From assembly GCA_964247735.1 (NCBI GenBank), contig CAXTVS010000005.1, positions 46,401 to 110,400 of the forward strand: a stretch of 64,000 nucleotides of DNA. The letters are read 5' to 3'. Position numbers and translations under genes: made by a program. Under the pieces are notes generated by a model. That model had not been told where the DNA came from. It worked only from the letters and a program-made list of their open reading frames with translations, and ran no database searches. Origin of the DNA: Lichenicola sp964247735 (lineage in GTDB: Bacteria; Pseudomonadota; Alphaproteobacteria; Acetobacterales; Acetobacteraceae). Position 1 is the stretch's first letter; every line of letters starts with the position of its first letter. Shown here piece after piece: positions 24,711 through 34,200 of this stretch.

Positions 24711-25520
24711 ATGGCGGCACGTCCGGCGTGCATGCTGCGGCGGCTTTCCCGCTTGCCGAGGCCCGCCGTGCCAGATCACGCCGCCGACACCGACGCGTCC
24801 ACCGCCACCGGCGTCGAGGCGCCGCGCCCGCTGCCGCAGATCCGGGTGCGTGGCCGCTCGTTCATGGCGCTGGTGCTGTCGCCGGAGCCGCCGCTGGGCG
24901 ACTGGCTCCGGGGACTCGACGTGCAGATCAACAAGTCGTCGGCGTTCTTCGAGGCGCGCCCGGTGATCCTGGATTGCGGGCTGCTGGGCCCGGACGACGA
25001 CGGGCTGGACGGGCTGGTGCCGGCGCTGATGGAGCGCGGCATCCGGCTGATCGAGATCGAGAACGCCGATCCGTCCTGGGCGGCGACCGCGGGCTGGGAC
25101 TGGCCGCAGGGCTACAGCGGCGGCCGGGCGATCGGGGCGGTGGAGGTCCCGGAGGAGGCGCAGGCGCCGCCGCAGGCGCCCGACCCGAGCCGGGCCTCGC
25201 TGGTGATCGAGGATCCGGTCCGCTCGGGGCAGATCGTGTCGTATCCGGACGGCGACGTGATCGTGCTGGGATCGGTCGCGTCGGGGTCGGAGGTGTCGGC
25301 GGGCGGCTCGATCCACGTCTACGGCGCACTGCGCGGGCGGGCGCTAGCCGGGGTCGGCGGCAACGCGTCGGCGCGGATCCTGTGCCGGCGGATGCATGCG
25401 GAGCTGCTGGCGATCGACGGGCTCTACATGACGGCGGAGGACATGGCCCCGGAGCGGATCGGCCGGTCGGTGCAGGCCAGGCTCGACGGGGAGTCGCTGG
25501 TGCTGTTGCCGCTCGATTGA
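24711..25520 (+). CDS. minC: Septum site-determining protein MinC
   Basis: This 269-residue protein inhibits FtsZ assembly away from midcell. The N domain (FMALVLSPEPPLGDWLRGLD, with VILDCGLLGPDD) is followed by a disordered Pro-rich linker. The C-terminal beta-helix dimerises and binds MinD (LVIEDPVRSGQIVSYPDGDV, then GGSIHVYGALRGRALAG and the NASARILCRRMHAELLAI turn). It heads the minCDE operon and is divergent from the GST gene. The alternative start ATG 24732 would drop seven residues. Confidence 0.96.
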   Translation: MAARPACMLRRLSRLPRPAVPDHAADTDASTATGVEAPRPLPQIRVRGRSFMALVLSPEPPLGDWLRGLDVQINKSSAFFEARPVILDCGLLGPDDDGLDGLVPALMERGIRLIEIENADPSWAATAGWDWPQGYSGGRAIGAVEVPEEAQAPPQAPDPSRASLVIEDPVRSGQIVSYPDGDVIVLGSVASGSEVSAGGSIHVYGALRGRALAGVGGNASARILCRRMHAELLAIDGLYMTAEDMAPERIGRSVQARLDGESLVLLPLD

Positions 25521-25596
25521 GGTAGGACACGTTGGACAAGGGCCGGGGACAAGGCCCGGTTTCGTATCGGGATCGACTCGAGGAAGGGTTTCGCGC

Positions 25597-26445
25597 ATGG
25601 CCAAGGTGGTGGTCGTTACATCGGGCAAGGGCGGGGTCGGCAAGACCACGTCGACCGCCGCCCTCGGCGCCGCCCTGGCGCAAGGGTCGCCCGGTCTGCA
25701 CGGCCTGCCGGGGAAGCCGGGGCAGAACGTGGTGGTGGTCGACTTCGACGTCGGCCTGCGCAACCTCGACCTGGTGATGGGGGCGGAGCGCCGGGTGGTG
25801 TTCGACCTGATCAACGTGGTGCAGGGCGACGCCAAGCTCGCCCAGGCGCTGATCCGCGACAAGCGGGTGGAAACGCTGTCGATCCTGCCTGCCAGCCAGA
25901 CCCGCGACAAGGACGCGCTGACCGCGGACGGGGTGGCGCGGGTGATCGACGAGCTGCGCGAGAAGTTCGACTGGATCCTGTGCGACAGCCCGGCCGGGAT
26001 CGAGAAGGGCGCGCAGCTGGCGATGTACCACGCCGACGAGGCGGTGGTGGTCACCAACCCGGAGGTGTCGTCGGTGCGCGACAGCGACCGCATCATCGGC
26101 ATGCTGGACAGCACCACGGCCAAGTCCAAGACGGGCGAGAAGATGCCCAAGCACCTGCTGCTGACCCGCTACGACCAGGCCCGCGCCGCGCGCGGCGAGA
26201 TGCTCCGGATCGAGGACGTGCTGGAGATCCTGTCGATCCCGCTGATCGGCATCATCCCGGAAAGCGAGGAGGTGCTGCGGGCATCGAACCTCGGCGCGCC
26301 GGTGACGCTGAGCAACCCGGACAGCGCGCCGTCGCGGGCGTATTTCGACGCGGTGCGGCGGCTGAAGGGCGAGAGCCTGGACATGAGCGTGCCGTCCGAC
26401 CGCAGGGGGCTGATGGCCAAGCTGTTCAAGTGGAGGGCGGCATGA
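25597..26445 (+). CDS. minD: Septum site-determining ATPase MinD
   Basis: MinD is a membrane-bound deviant-Walker ATPase that recruits MinC and oscillates with MinE. The deviant Walker A is SGKGGVGKTTSTAALGAALA (residues 9-28), with VDFDVGLRNLDLVMG next and WILCDSPAGIEKGAQLAMYH later. The C-terminal amphipathic tail is LMAKLFKWRAA. Between Walker A and the VVVVDFD strand there is an extra stretch of about 11 residues, GSPGLHGLPGKPG, rich in Gly and Pro and absent from usual MinD. The stop overlaps the minE start as ATGA. Confidence 0.96.
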   Translation: MAKVVVVTSGKGGVGKTTSTAALGAALAQGSPGLHGLPGKPGQNVVVVDFDVGLRNLDLVMGAERRVVFDLINVVQGDAKLAQALIRDKRVETLSILPASQTRDKDALTADGVARVIDELREKFDWILCDSPAGIEKGAQLAMYHADEAVVVTNPEVSSVRDSDRIIGMLDSTTAKSKTGEKMPKHLLLTRYDQARAARGEMLRIEDVLEILSIPLIGIIPESEEVLRASNLGAPVTLSNPDSAPSRAYFDAVRRLKGESLDMSVPSDRRGLMAKLFKWRAA

Positions 26446-26807
26446 GCTTCCTGTCCGGGCTGTTCGCCAAGCGCGGCTCCGCCCCCGTCGCACGCGACCG
26501 GCTGCAGATCCTGCTGGCGCACGAGCGCGCCGGCGGCGAGGGCCAGAGCGAGCTGATCGCCAGGCTGCGGGAGGAGATCCTGGACGTGATCGCCCGGCAC
26601 GTGCCGATCGACCGCGACAAGGTGCAGGTCAAGCTCGACCGCGGGGCGGCGGTCTCCACGCTGGAGATCGACATCGAGGTGCCCGAGCTGAAGAAGACGG
26701 AGCTGAAGAAGGCCGCGGCGACCGGCACCGCCGCCGGGATACGGGAGAACCTCCGGAGCAAGGCGGATCCGGCCAGCGGCGGCCAGGGCCTCCCGACCGG
26801 CCCCTGA
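26442..26807 (+). CDS. minE: Cell division topological specificity factor MinE
   Basis: This 121-residue protein starts with an amphipathic membrane-targeting helix (SFLSGLFAK), then the MinD-binding strand/helix RDRLQILLAHERAG. The dimerisation domain ends in VSTLEIDIEVPELKK. It stimulates MinD ATPase and sets the Min pattern. The C-terminal tail (about 40 residues) is longer than in E. coli MinE. Translation is coupled to minD. Confidence 0.95.
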   Translation: MSFLSGLFAKRGSAPVARDRLQILLAHERAGGEGQSELIARLREEILDVIARHVPIDRDKVQVKLDRGAAVSTLEIDIEVPELKKTELKKAAATGTAAGIRENLRSKADPASGGQGLPTGP

Positions 26808-27115
26808 GGAGCCCTGCGGGGTGTTGCCGCGGTCGGTATTGCTTTCTTCCGCCCCTGGGATCGGGTTAGTATCACGGTCTCGTTATCGGACCGGGCGGGA
26901 CCGGAAACCGTCAGAACCGACGCCAGCGTCGTGAAAGGCTGCTCATGATGTTCCACGGGCGAAACATTCTTGCCTCCTAGGACGCCCTGCGGCGCGGACC
27001 TGCGACGCGGATTAACCCTTTCTGCAGGATCGGCAGCCACACTCCTCTCGATGCCGTCCAGGCTGGCTCGAAGCCGCGGGGGCGGCACAACGTCACACGT
27101 CGTCGGAGGCCCTTC
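26808..27115. other. Intergenic region after minE with possible leader
   Basis: No gene larger than a few codons is seen. An AT-richer patch with TTAGTAT near 26866-26872 could be a promoter -10 element, but no good -35 is placed upstream. A tiny ORF ATGATG (26945) to TAG (26980) encodes an 11-residue peptide ending HGRNILAS and is preceded by AAAGG. A GGAGG follows near 27103, for the small protein at 27116. The layout looks like a transcribed 5' leader, but nothing identifies a known RNA family. Confidence 0.35.
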
Positions 27116-27310
27116 ATGATGAAGCCGCAGCGCGTCGTTCTCACACCGGCACCCGGTGCCATATTCCTTCGGACCAGTGCCGCGTCGGTGGAGATGACGC
27201 CCGGGGAGGCGCTGCGCTTCTGCGAGGAGATCAGGTCCTGCATCCAGGTGGCCCTGGCCGCGCAGGACGGCTCGGCGCTGCGCCAGATGATGGGCCAGGT
27301 CCCGGGCTGA
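27116..27310 (+). CDS. Small hypothetical protein
   Basis: This 64-residue protein has a well-placed GGAGG about eight bases upstream of a double ATG. The middle is amphipathic (MTPGEALRFCEEIRSCIQVA). I recognise no family. It is flanked by minE upstream and a convergent GntR regulator downstream, 28 bases from its stop. Whether it is expressed depends on the leader described upstream. Confidence 0.55.
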   Translation: MMKPQRVVLTPAPGAIFLRTSAASVEMTPGEALRFCEEIRSCIQVALAAQDGSALRQMMGQVPG

Positions 27311-27338
27311 AGCGGCGGAAGGCAGGCGCCGGGCGGGT

Positions 27339-28070
27339 TCAGAACGCCGGCAGGTGCTGCTCCAGGCGCTGGTTGCCGTGGCGCACGTCCAGCAGGGCGG
27401 CGCTCCGGGCGGCGGCGGCGTCGCGACGGCGCAGGGCGTCGAGCAGCCGGTCGTGCGGGTGGCCGTCGCCGTCCAGCGGGCGCAGCGGACGTTCGAAGCT
27501 GAGCGCGTAGATCGGGCCGAGCCGCATCCACAGCCCTTCCAGGGTGCGCAGGATCAGCGGCGCCCGTCCCGCCCGGCACACCAGGCGGTGGAAGCTGGCG
27601 TTGGCGTCCAGCATCGCCATGTGCTGCTGGCGCAGGTGGGCGGCGACGCAGCGGGCGTTGACCTGTTCCAGCTCGTCGATCTGTCCCGCGTCGGCGAACT
27701 CGACCGCCCGCTCTGCGGCGCGTGCCTCCAGGTCGCCGCGCATCTCGGCCAGCTCGCCGAAGTCGGCCGTGTTCATCACCGGCACGATCGCCGAGCCGCG
27801 CTCGTCCAGGCAGAGCGCCTGCTCGGATACCAGCCGGAGCAGCGCCTCGCGCACCGGAGTCGGGCTCAGGCCCAGCTCGGCGGCCAGCGGCCGCAGGATC
27901 AGCCGGTGCCCGGGGCGCAGCCGGCTGGAGGTCAGGGAGCGGCGGATCTGCGCATAGGCGCGCTGGCTGAGGCTGTCGCGGCCACCTTCGGCGCCGGGCG
28001 AGGTGGACAGCAGGCCGGTGCCGTCATGCGCCGGATCGTCGGCCGCGTCGGCAAGCACTCGATCGTTCAC
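27339..28070 (-). CDS. GntR family regulator, FCD domain (FadR subfamily)
   Basis: The 243-residue protein has a winged-helix N domain (SQRAYAQIRRSLTSSRLRPG and LGLSPTPVREALLRLVSEQA). The helical FCD ligand domain contains metal-binding-type His and Asp in DANASFHRLVCRAGRAPL and HPHDRLLDALRRRD. FadR-type regulators sense acyl or organic-acid effectors. It starts at a GTG. No obvious target gene is adjacent other than the ABC exporter. Confidence 0.93.
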   Translation of the reverse strand: MNDRVLADAADDPAHDGTGLLSTSPGAEGGRDSLSQRAYAQIRRSLTSSRLRPGHRLILRPLAAELGLSPTPVREALLRLVSEQALCLDERGSAIVPVMNTADFGELAEMRGDLEARAAERAVEFADAGQIDELEQVNARCVAAHLRQQHMAMLDANASFHRLVCRAGRAPLILRTLEGLWMRLGPIYALSFERPLRPLDGDGHPHDRLLDALRRRDAAAARSAALLDVRHGNQRLEQHLPAF

Positions 28071-28227
28071 AGCCGGACGTCCCTTCCTGCGCCCGCCCCG
28101 CCGGGCGGAACGGGCCGGTTTGTCGTTTCGGCGACGTTTGTAACAAGATGGCCGTCCGGTTGTGAAGCGGCGTCTTGTGCAGGCCAGGGTCGTGCCGACC
28201 CGTGCCCTGAGGGCGGGAACGATGCCG

Positions 28228-30051
28228 CTAGACCACGTCCTCCAGGCTCATCGCCTGCCTGGACAGCAGGTCGCGATACGGCCCCTCGCTGCGTTCCAGC
28301 ACCGAGGGCGGGCCGTCCTGCAGCACCTGGCCGGACTGCATCACCACGATGCGGTCGAAGTCGCGGAGCGTGCTCAGCCGGTGCGCGACCGCGATCACAG
28401 TCCGGCCGACCATCAGCCGCTCCAGGGCGCGCTGCACCAGCTGCTCGCTCTCGCTGTCGAGCGCGCTGGTGGCCTCGTCCAGCAGCAGGATCGGGGCGTT
28501 GCGCAGGAAGGCGCGCGCGATGGCGATGCGCTGCCGCTGGCCGCCGGACAGCTTGACGCCGCGGTCGCCGACCTCGGTGTGGAAGCCTTGCGCCATCGCC
28601 TCGATGAAGTCGCGGCAGCCGGCGGCGTCGGCGCTGGCGCGCACCTCCTCGTCGGACGCCTCCGGCTTGCCGTAGCGGATGTTCTCCAGCACCGAGCGGT
28701 GGAACAGCGACACGTCCTGCGGCACCACCGAGATCACCGCGCGCAGCGCGTCCTCGGTCAGGCCGAGCAGGTCCTTGCCGTCGATCAGGATGCGGCCGCC
28801 CTGGACGTAGCGCATGCGCTGCAGCAGGGCGAGCACGGTGGTCTTGCCCGAGCCGGAGCGGCCGATCAGCCCGAGCCGGGTGCCGGGCTCCACGCGCAGG
28901 CTGAAGTCGGCCAGCACCGGGTCGCCGCCGGGATAGGCGTAGGTGACGTGGTCGAACACCACCTCGCCGCGCGGCTCGGCGTGGAAGCCGCCGGCATCGG
29001 CGGCGTCCGGCATGTCGTGCGGCAGAAGCAGGGTGGACAGCGCCTCCGCCAGCCGGGCGACGTGCTGGATGGTCTCGACCAGCGCCACCGCGAGGTCGCG
29101 GGTGCCGTGCAGGATCATGAAGCCGAGCGTCACCACCATGACCACGTCGCCGACCGTGGCGACGTGGTGCTGCCACAACAGCACAGACCAGACCAGCAGC
29201 ATCGCGGTCAGGATCGCGGTCAGCACCGCGTGGATCAGGCGCAGGCTCTCCAGGTAGCGGAGCGAGGTGCCGCGCGCGTGCATCTCGCCTTCCATGCGCT
29301 GGCTGAAGCGCACCCGCTCGCGGCGCGTGGCGCCGAAGGCGCGCACCAGCGGCATGTTGTTGATGATGTCGAGCAGCTCGCCGTCCACCCGGGCAGCATC
29401 GGAGGCGTAGCGGTGGTGCAGCGGCCGGCCGCCGGCGGCCATGCGGAACATCAGCATCGAGATCAGGGCGGCCAGCACCACCAGCACCGCCGCCATCGCC
29501 GGGCTGACGGTGACCATCAGCAGGATCGAGAACGCGACGTTGAGGCAGGGCGGCAGCACGTTCCAGGTGGCCAGGTTCTCCAGGGTGAACATGGCGTTGG
29601 AGGTGGCGGTGATTCGGCCGGCCAGCGTGCCCGGCATGCGGTCGGCGAAGTAGGACGGCGCGTGGCCGGTCAGGTGGCGGAACAGGTCGCGCCGCAGGTC
29701 GCCGGTGACGGCGACGAAGGCGTGGGTCGAGACCCAGCCGCCGACCCGCCAGGCCAGGTTGTCGACGCAGATCAGCAGGCCGAGCAGGCCGACCGCGATC
29801 CAGACCGGGCGCATCGGACCGCCGCGGTAGCCGGTCAGGGTGTCGACCAGGTAGTGCACGGCGTAGGACGAGCCGACCACCGCGGCCACCGCCACCACCA
29901 CCGACAGCAGGATCAGCGCGTGCTGCAGCTTGTGGTGCAGCACGTAGCGGGCCATGAACGCGAGCGGCCGCGGCGCCAGGCGGATCAGGTCGGCGTCGTC
30001 GATGGTGACCGCCTCGTGCGGTCCCGGGGCGATCCTGCGCGTGGACGTCAT
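28228..30051 (-). CDS. ABC exporter, fused permease-ATPase (half transporter)
   Basis: This 607-residue protein carries about six transmembrane helices, then a nucleotide-binding domain. The NBD has Walker A IGRSGSGKTTVLALLQ, Q-loop VPQDVSLFHRSVLENI, signature VKLSGGQRQRIAIARAF, Walker B APILLLDEATSALDSE and H-loop VIAVAHRLST. Together these define an active exporter half, expected to homodimerise in the inner membrane. Substrate class (lipid, peptide or drug) cannot be read. It is divergent from a glycosyltransferase gene across about 153 bases. Confidence 0.95.
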   Translation of the reverse strand: MTSTRRIAPGPHEAVTIDDADLIRLAPRPLAFMARYVLHHKLQHALILLSVVVAVAAVVGSSYAVHYLVDTLTGYRGGPMRPVWIAVGLLGLLICVDNLAWRVGGWVSTHAFVAVTGDLRRDLFRHLTGHAPSYFADRMPGTLAGRITATSNAMFTLENLATWNVLPPCLNVAFSILLMVTVSPAMAAVLVVLAALISMLMFRMAAGGRPLHHRYASDAARVDGELLDIINNMPLVRAFGATRRERVRFSQRMEGEMHARGTSLRYLESLRLIHAVLTAILTAMLLVWSVLLWQHHVATVGDVVMVVTLGFMILHGTRDLAVALVETIQHVARLAEALSTLLLPHDMPDAADAGGFHAEPRGEVVFDHVTYAYPGGDPVLADFSLRVEPGTRLGLIGRSGSGKTTVLALLQRMRYVQGGRILIDGKDLLGLTEDALRAVISVVPQDVSLFHRSVLENIRYGKPEASDEEVRASADAAGCRDFIEAMAQGFHTEVGDRGVKLSGGQRQRIAIARAFLRNAPILLLDEATSALDSESEQLVQRALERLMVGRTVIAVAHRLSTLRDFDRIVVMQSGQVLQDGPPSVLERSEGPYRDLLSRQAMSLEDVV

Positions 30052-30204
30052 GCGCCATCCTTTCGGTCGGAGCGGCCCCTCGCCCGGAACGGGGCCGTCA
30101 TCTGTTCGGTTATCACAACAATTTTAGGCCGTCCGCATCCCTGGCTGCCAACAAAATGCCTCGTTCGCAGCGTTGATGGGAACATAACCCGCAAAGGAGC
30201 GTAC

Positions 30205-31272
30205 ATGCGTATCGCCCAGATCGCCCCTCTCCACGAGGCCGTGCCGCCGAAGCTGTATGGCGGCACCGAGCGAGTGGTATCGTTCCTGACCGAGGAGCTG
30301 GTCAATCTCGGTCACGACGTGACCCTGTTCGCCAGCGGCGACAGCGTGACGGAGGCTAACCTCCACGCGTGCTGGCCCCGCGCGCTCCGGCTGGACCCGG
30401 CGATCCGCGATCCGATCGCGCCGCACATGCTGATGATGGAGCAGGTGGCGCAGCGGCTGGACCAGTTCGACGTGCTGCACTTCCACATGGACTACTGGCC
30501 GTTCACCCACTTCTCGCGCCAGTCGGTGCCCTACGTCACCACCATGCACGGCAGGCTGGACCTGCCCGAGCTGCAGCCGGTGTTCGACGCCTTCCCCAAG
30601 GTGCCCGTGGTGTCGATCTCCGACAGCCAGCGCCGGCCGCTGCAGCGGGCCAACTTCGTGCGCACGGTGCTGCACGGGCTGCCGGAGCGCCTGCTGACGC
30701 CGCAGGGCAACCCCGACGGCAGCGACCGCACCTACCTCGCCTTCCTGGGCCGGATCTGCCCGGAGAAGGGCGTGGACAAGGCGATCCGCATCGCGCGCGC
30801 GGTCGGCATCCCGCTGAAGATCGCGGCCAAGGTCGACAAGGTGGACGCGGAGTACTTCGAGACCGTGATCCGGCCGATGCTGGGGGCCGGCGTGGAGCTG
30901 ATCGGCGAGATCAACGACGGGCAGAAGGCCGCCTTCCTCAGCGGGGCGCGCGGCCTGCTGATGCCGATCGACTGGCCGGAGCCGTTCGGGCTGGTGATGA
31001 TCGAGGCAATGGCCTGCGGCACGCCGGTGATCGCCTTCAACCGCGGTTCGGTGCCCGAGGTGATCGAGGACGGGCTGACCGGGCTGATCGTCGAGGACGA
31101 GACCAGCGCGATCGGCGCCATCGCCCGGCTGCACACGCTGAAGCCAGCCGCCATCCGGGCGCGGTTCGAGCGCCGGTTCACGGCGCGGCGGATGGCGAAC
31201 GACTACCTGAGCATCTACCGGCAGCTGGCGGTGCAGCACCGTCCGAACCTGCGGCTGGTGTCCGGCGACTAG
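30205..31272 (+). CDS. Glycosyltransferase family 4
   Basis: The 355-residue protein begins MRIAQIAPLHEAVPPKLYGG, and GGTERVVSFLTEELVNLGHD is the typical acceptor-domain start. The donor domain has FLGRICPEKGVDKAIRIA and the acidic DWPEPFGLVMIEAMACGTPV. An AAAGGAGC ribosome-binding site lies five bases before the ATG. It resembles glycogen- or glucan-type GT4 enzymes. Divergence from an ABC exporter could hint at a shared surface product, but that is inference. Confidence 0.94.
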   Translation: MRIAQIAPLHEAVPPKLYGGTERVVSFLTEELVNLGHDVTLFASGDSVTEANLHACWPRALRLDPAIRDPIAPHMLMMEQVAQRLDQFDVLHFHMDYWPFTHFSRQSVPYVTTMHGRLDLPELQPVFDAFPKVPVVSISDSQRRPLQRANFVRTVLHGLPERLLTPQGNPDGSDRTYLAFLGRICPEKGVDKAIRIARAVGIPLKIAAKVDKVDAEYFETVIRPMLGAGVELIGEINDGQKAAFLSGARGLLMPIDWPEPFGLVMIEAMACGTPVIAFNRGSVPEVIEDGLTGLIVEDETSAIGAIARLHTLKPAAIRARFERRFTARRMANDYLSIYRQLAVQHRPNLRLVSGD

Positions 31273-31285
31273 CCCGGACGCCCGG

Positions 31286-34200
31286 CTGGGCTGCCAGCCC
31301 TCGGGCTGGCAGTTCTCCATCGACCGCGGCGGCACCTTCACCGACGTGGTCGGCCGGTCCCCGGACGGGACGTTGCACGACGCCAAGCTGCTGAGCGAGA
31401 ACCCGGGAGCCTACGACGACGCGGCGCTGGCTGGCATCGCCCGGCTGATGGGGGTGCGGCCGGGCGATCCGCTGCCGGTCGGGGCGATCGACTCGGTGCG
31501 AATGGGCACCACGGTCGCGACCAACGCGCTGCTGCAGCGGCGCGGGGTTCCGACCCTGTTCCTGGTGACCGCCGGCTTCAAGGATCTGCTGCGGATCGGC
31601 GACCAGGCACGGCCGTCCCTGTTCGCCCTCCACGTGCGCCGCGTGCCGGTGCTGCCGGCGCGGGTCGCGGAGGTCGGCGGGCGGCTCGATCCGGATGGGC
31701 ACGAGGTCGCGCCGCTGGACGAGGCAGGCGCGCGCGTCGTGCTGGCCCGAGCGGCGGCGGACGGCTTCGGCGCCTGCGCGATCGCGCTGATGCATGCCTG
31801 GGCGCATCCGCGGCACGAGCTCCGCCTCGCGGCGCTGGCGCGGGAAGCCGGGTTCGCGCACGTGTCGGCCAGTCATGAGGTGGATCCCGCGCCCCGACTG
31901 GTGCCGCGGGCGCAGACGACGGCGGTGGACGCCTATCTGGCGCCGGTACTCCGCCGCCACGTGGATCGGCTGCACCGGGCGCTGCCGGGCGTGCGGCTGT
32001 CGTTCATGCAGTCGCATGGCGGGCTGGTGCGGGCGGAACGGTTCCGGGCGCGGGACGCGATCCTGTCCGGGCCGGCCGGCGGGGTGGTGGGGGCGGTGCG
32101 CACGGCCGAGGCGGCGGGCTTCAGGCGGATCGTCGGGTTCGACATGGGCGGCACCTCGACCGACGTGTCGCTGCATGAGGACGGGTTCGAGCGCGCCGAC
32201 GCGGCGGTGGTGGACGGGGTGCCGGTGCGTGCGCCGACGCTGGCGATCGAGACGGTGGCGGCGGGCGGCGGCTCGATCCTGCGGTTCGACGGCGAGCGGC
32301 TCCGGGTCGGGCCGGACAGCGGCGGCGCCGATCCCGGACCGGCGGCGTATCGGCGCGGCGGCGAGCCGACGATCACGGACGCCAACATCCTGCTCGGCCG
32401 GATCCGGGTCGACCGCTTCCCTACCCTGTTCGGCCCGGACCGTGACCAGCCGCTCGACCTCCAGGCGGTGGAGGCGGCGTTCGACCGGCTCGCCGCGCGG
32501 TTCGACGGGGCCGGCAGCCCGTCCACGCCGCAGGTGATCGCCGCCGGGGCGGTCGGGCTGGCGGTGCAGCAGATGGCGGAGGCGATCCGGCGGATCGGCC
32601 TCCGGCGCGGCCGCGACCTTGACGGGTTCACCCTCGCCTGCTTCGGCGGCGCCGGCGGGCAGCACGCCTGCCTGGTGGCGGACGAGCTGGGGCTGGAGCG
32701 GATCTTCATCCACCCGCGCGCCGGGCTGCTGTCGGCCTACGGCATGGGTCTCGCCGACCAGTCGATCCTGCGTCGCGCCTCGGTGGAAGCGGAGCTGGAC
32801 GGGGACGGCGCGTCGCTGCACGGATTGGCGGACCGGCTGGAACGGGATGCGCGCGCGGCGCTGGCGGAGGACGGGGCCGATCCGGCCGCCGTGACCTGCA
32901 CGCGCACCGTGCAGCTGCGCGTGGCCGGCAGCGACGCCTGGCTGGACGTGGCGCTGGCGGGGTCGGCGGAGATGCGGGCGGCATTCGCCGCGATGCACCG
33001 CCGACGCTTCGGCTTTGCCGTGCCGGAGCGGGCGCTGGTGGTGCAGGCGGTGCTGGTGGAGGCGACGGCGCCGGGAGGCACGGTCGACGAGCCGGCGCTG
33101 CCGGAGCGGGAGCCGGTGGCGCCGGAGGTGGTGCCGGTGTGGGACGGCCTGGCGATGCGGCCGACGCCGCTGCACGACCGGGCGCTGCTCGGGCCGGGCG
33201 CGCGGGTCGCGGGGCCGGCGCTGGTCGCGGAAGCCAACGCGATGACGGTGGTGGAGGCAGGATGGGTGGCGGAGGTGGACCGGCAGGGCGGGCTGGTGCT
33301 GACCCGGAGCGCGCCGCGTTCGAGGGTCGCGGCCGGGAACGACGGACGGCCCGACCCGATCCGGCTGGCGCTGTTCAACGCCGTGTTCATGAGTGTGGCC
33401 GAGCAGATGGGCGCGGTGCTGCAGAACACGGCGCTGAGCGTCAACATACGCGAGCGGCTCGACTTCTCCTGCGCGCTGTTCGACGCGGACGGGCAGTTGA
33501 TCGCCAACGCGCCGCACGTGCCGGTGCACCTAGGCGCGATGGGGGAAAGCGTGCGGCACGTGCTGCGGGTGCGCGGCGGCCGGCTGCGTCCGGGCGATTC
33601 GGTGGCGCTGAACGATCCCTTTGCCGGCGGCACCCACCTGCCGGACGTGACGGTGGTGACGCCGGTGTTCGACGACGCCGGTACCCTGCGCTGCGTCGTC
33701 GGCAGCCGCGGGCACCATGCCGACATCGGCGGCATCACGCCGGGATCGGTGCCGCCGTTCTCCACCGCATTGGCGGAGGAAGGGGTGGTGCTGGACGACG
33801 TGCTGGTGACGCAAGATGGCCGGTTCCGCGAGGCGGAGCTGCGGGCGCTGCTGCGGGACGCGCCGTGGCCGGCGCGCGATCCGGACACCAACGTCGCCGA
33901 CCTCCAGGCGCAGATCGCCGCCAACCAGGCGGGGATCGCGGCGCTGGAGCGGGTGGCCGGGCGCTACGGCTGGGACACGGTCGTGTCCTGGTTCGGGCAC
34001 GTGATGGACAACGGCGAGCGGGCGGTGCGGCGCCTGCTGGACCGGCTGCCGGACGGGGCGCGGGACTATCCGCTCGACGACGGGGCGATGCTGCGCGTCG
34101 CGGTGCGGGTCGACCGCGGCGCCCGCAGTGCCGTCATCGACTTCGCCGGCACCGGAACGCAGCGGCCGGGCAACTTCAACGCGCCGCCGGCGGTGGTGCG

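Noticed and set aside
28162..30204. A long plus-strand extension upstream of the GT4 gene
   Set aside because: It is antisense to the ABC exporter; the real GT4 start has an AAAGGAGC site at 30193-30200.
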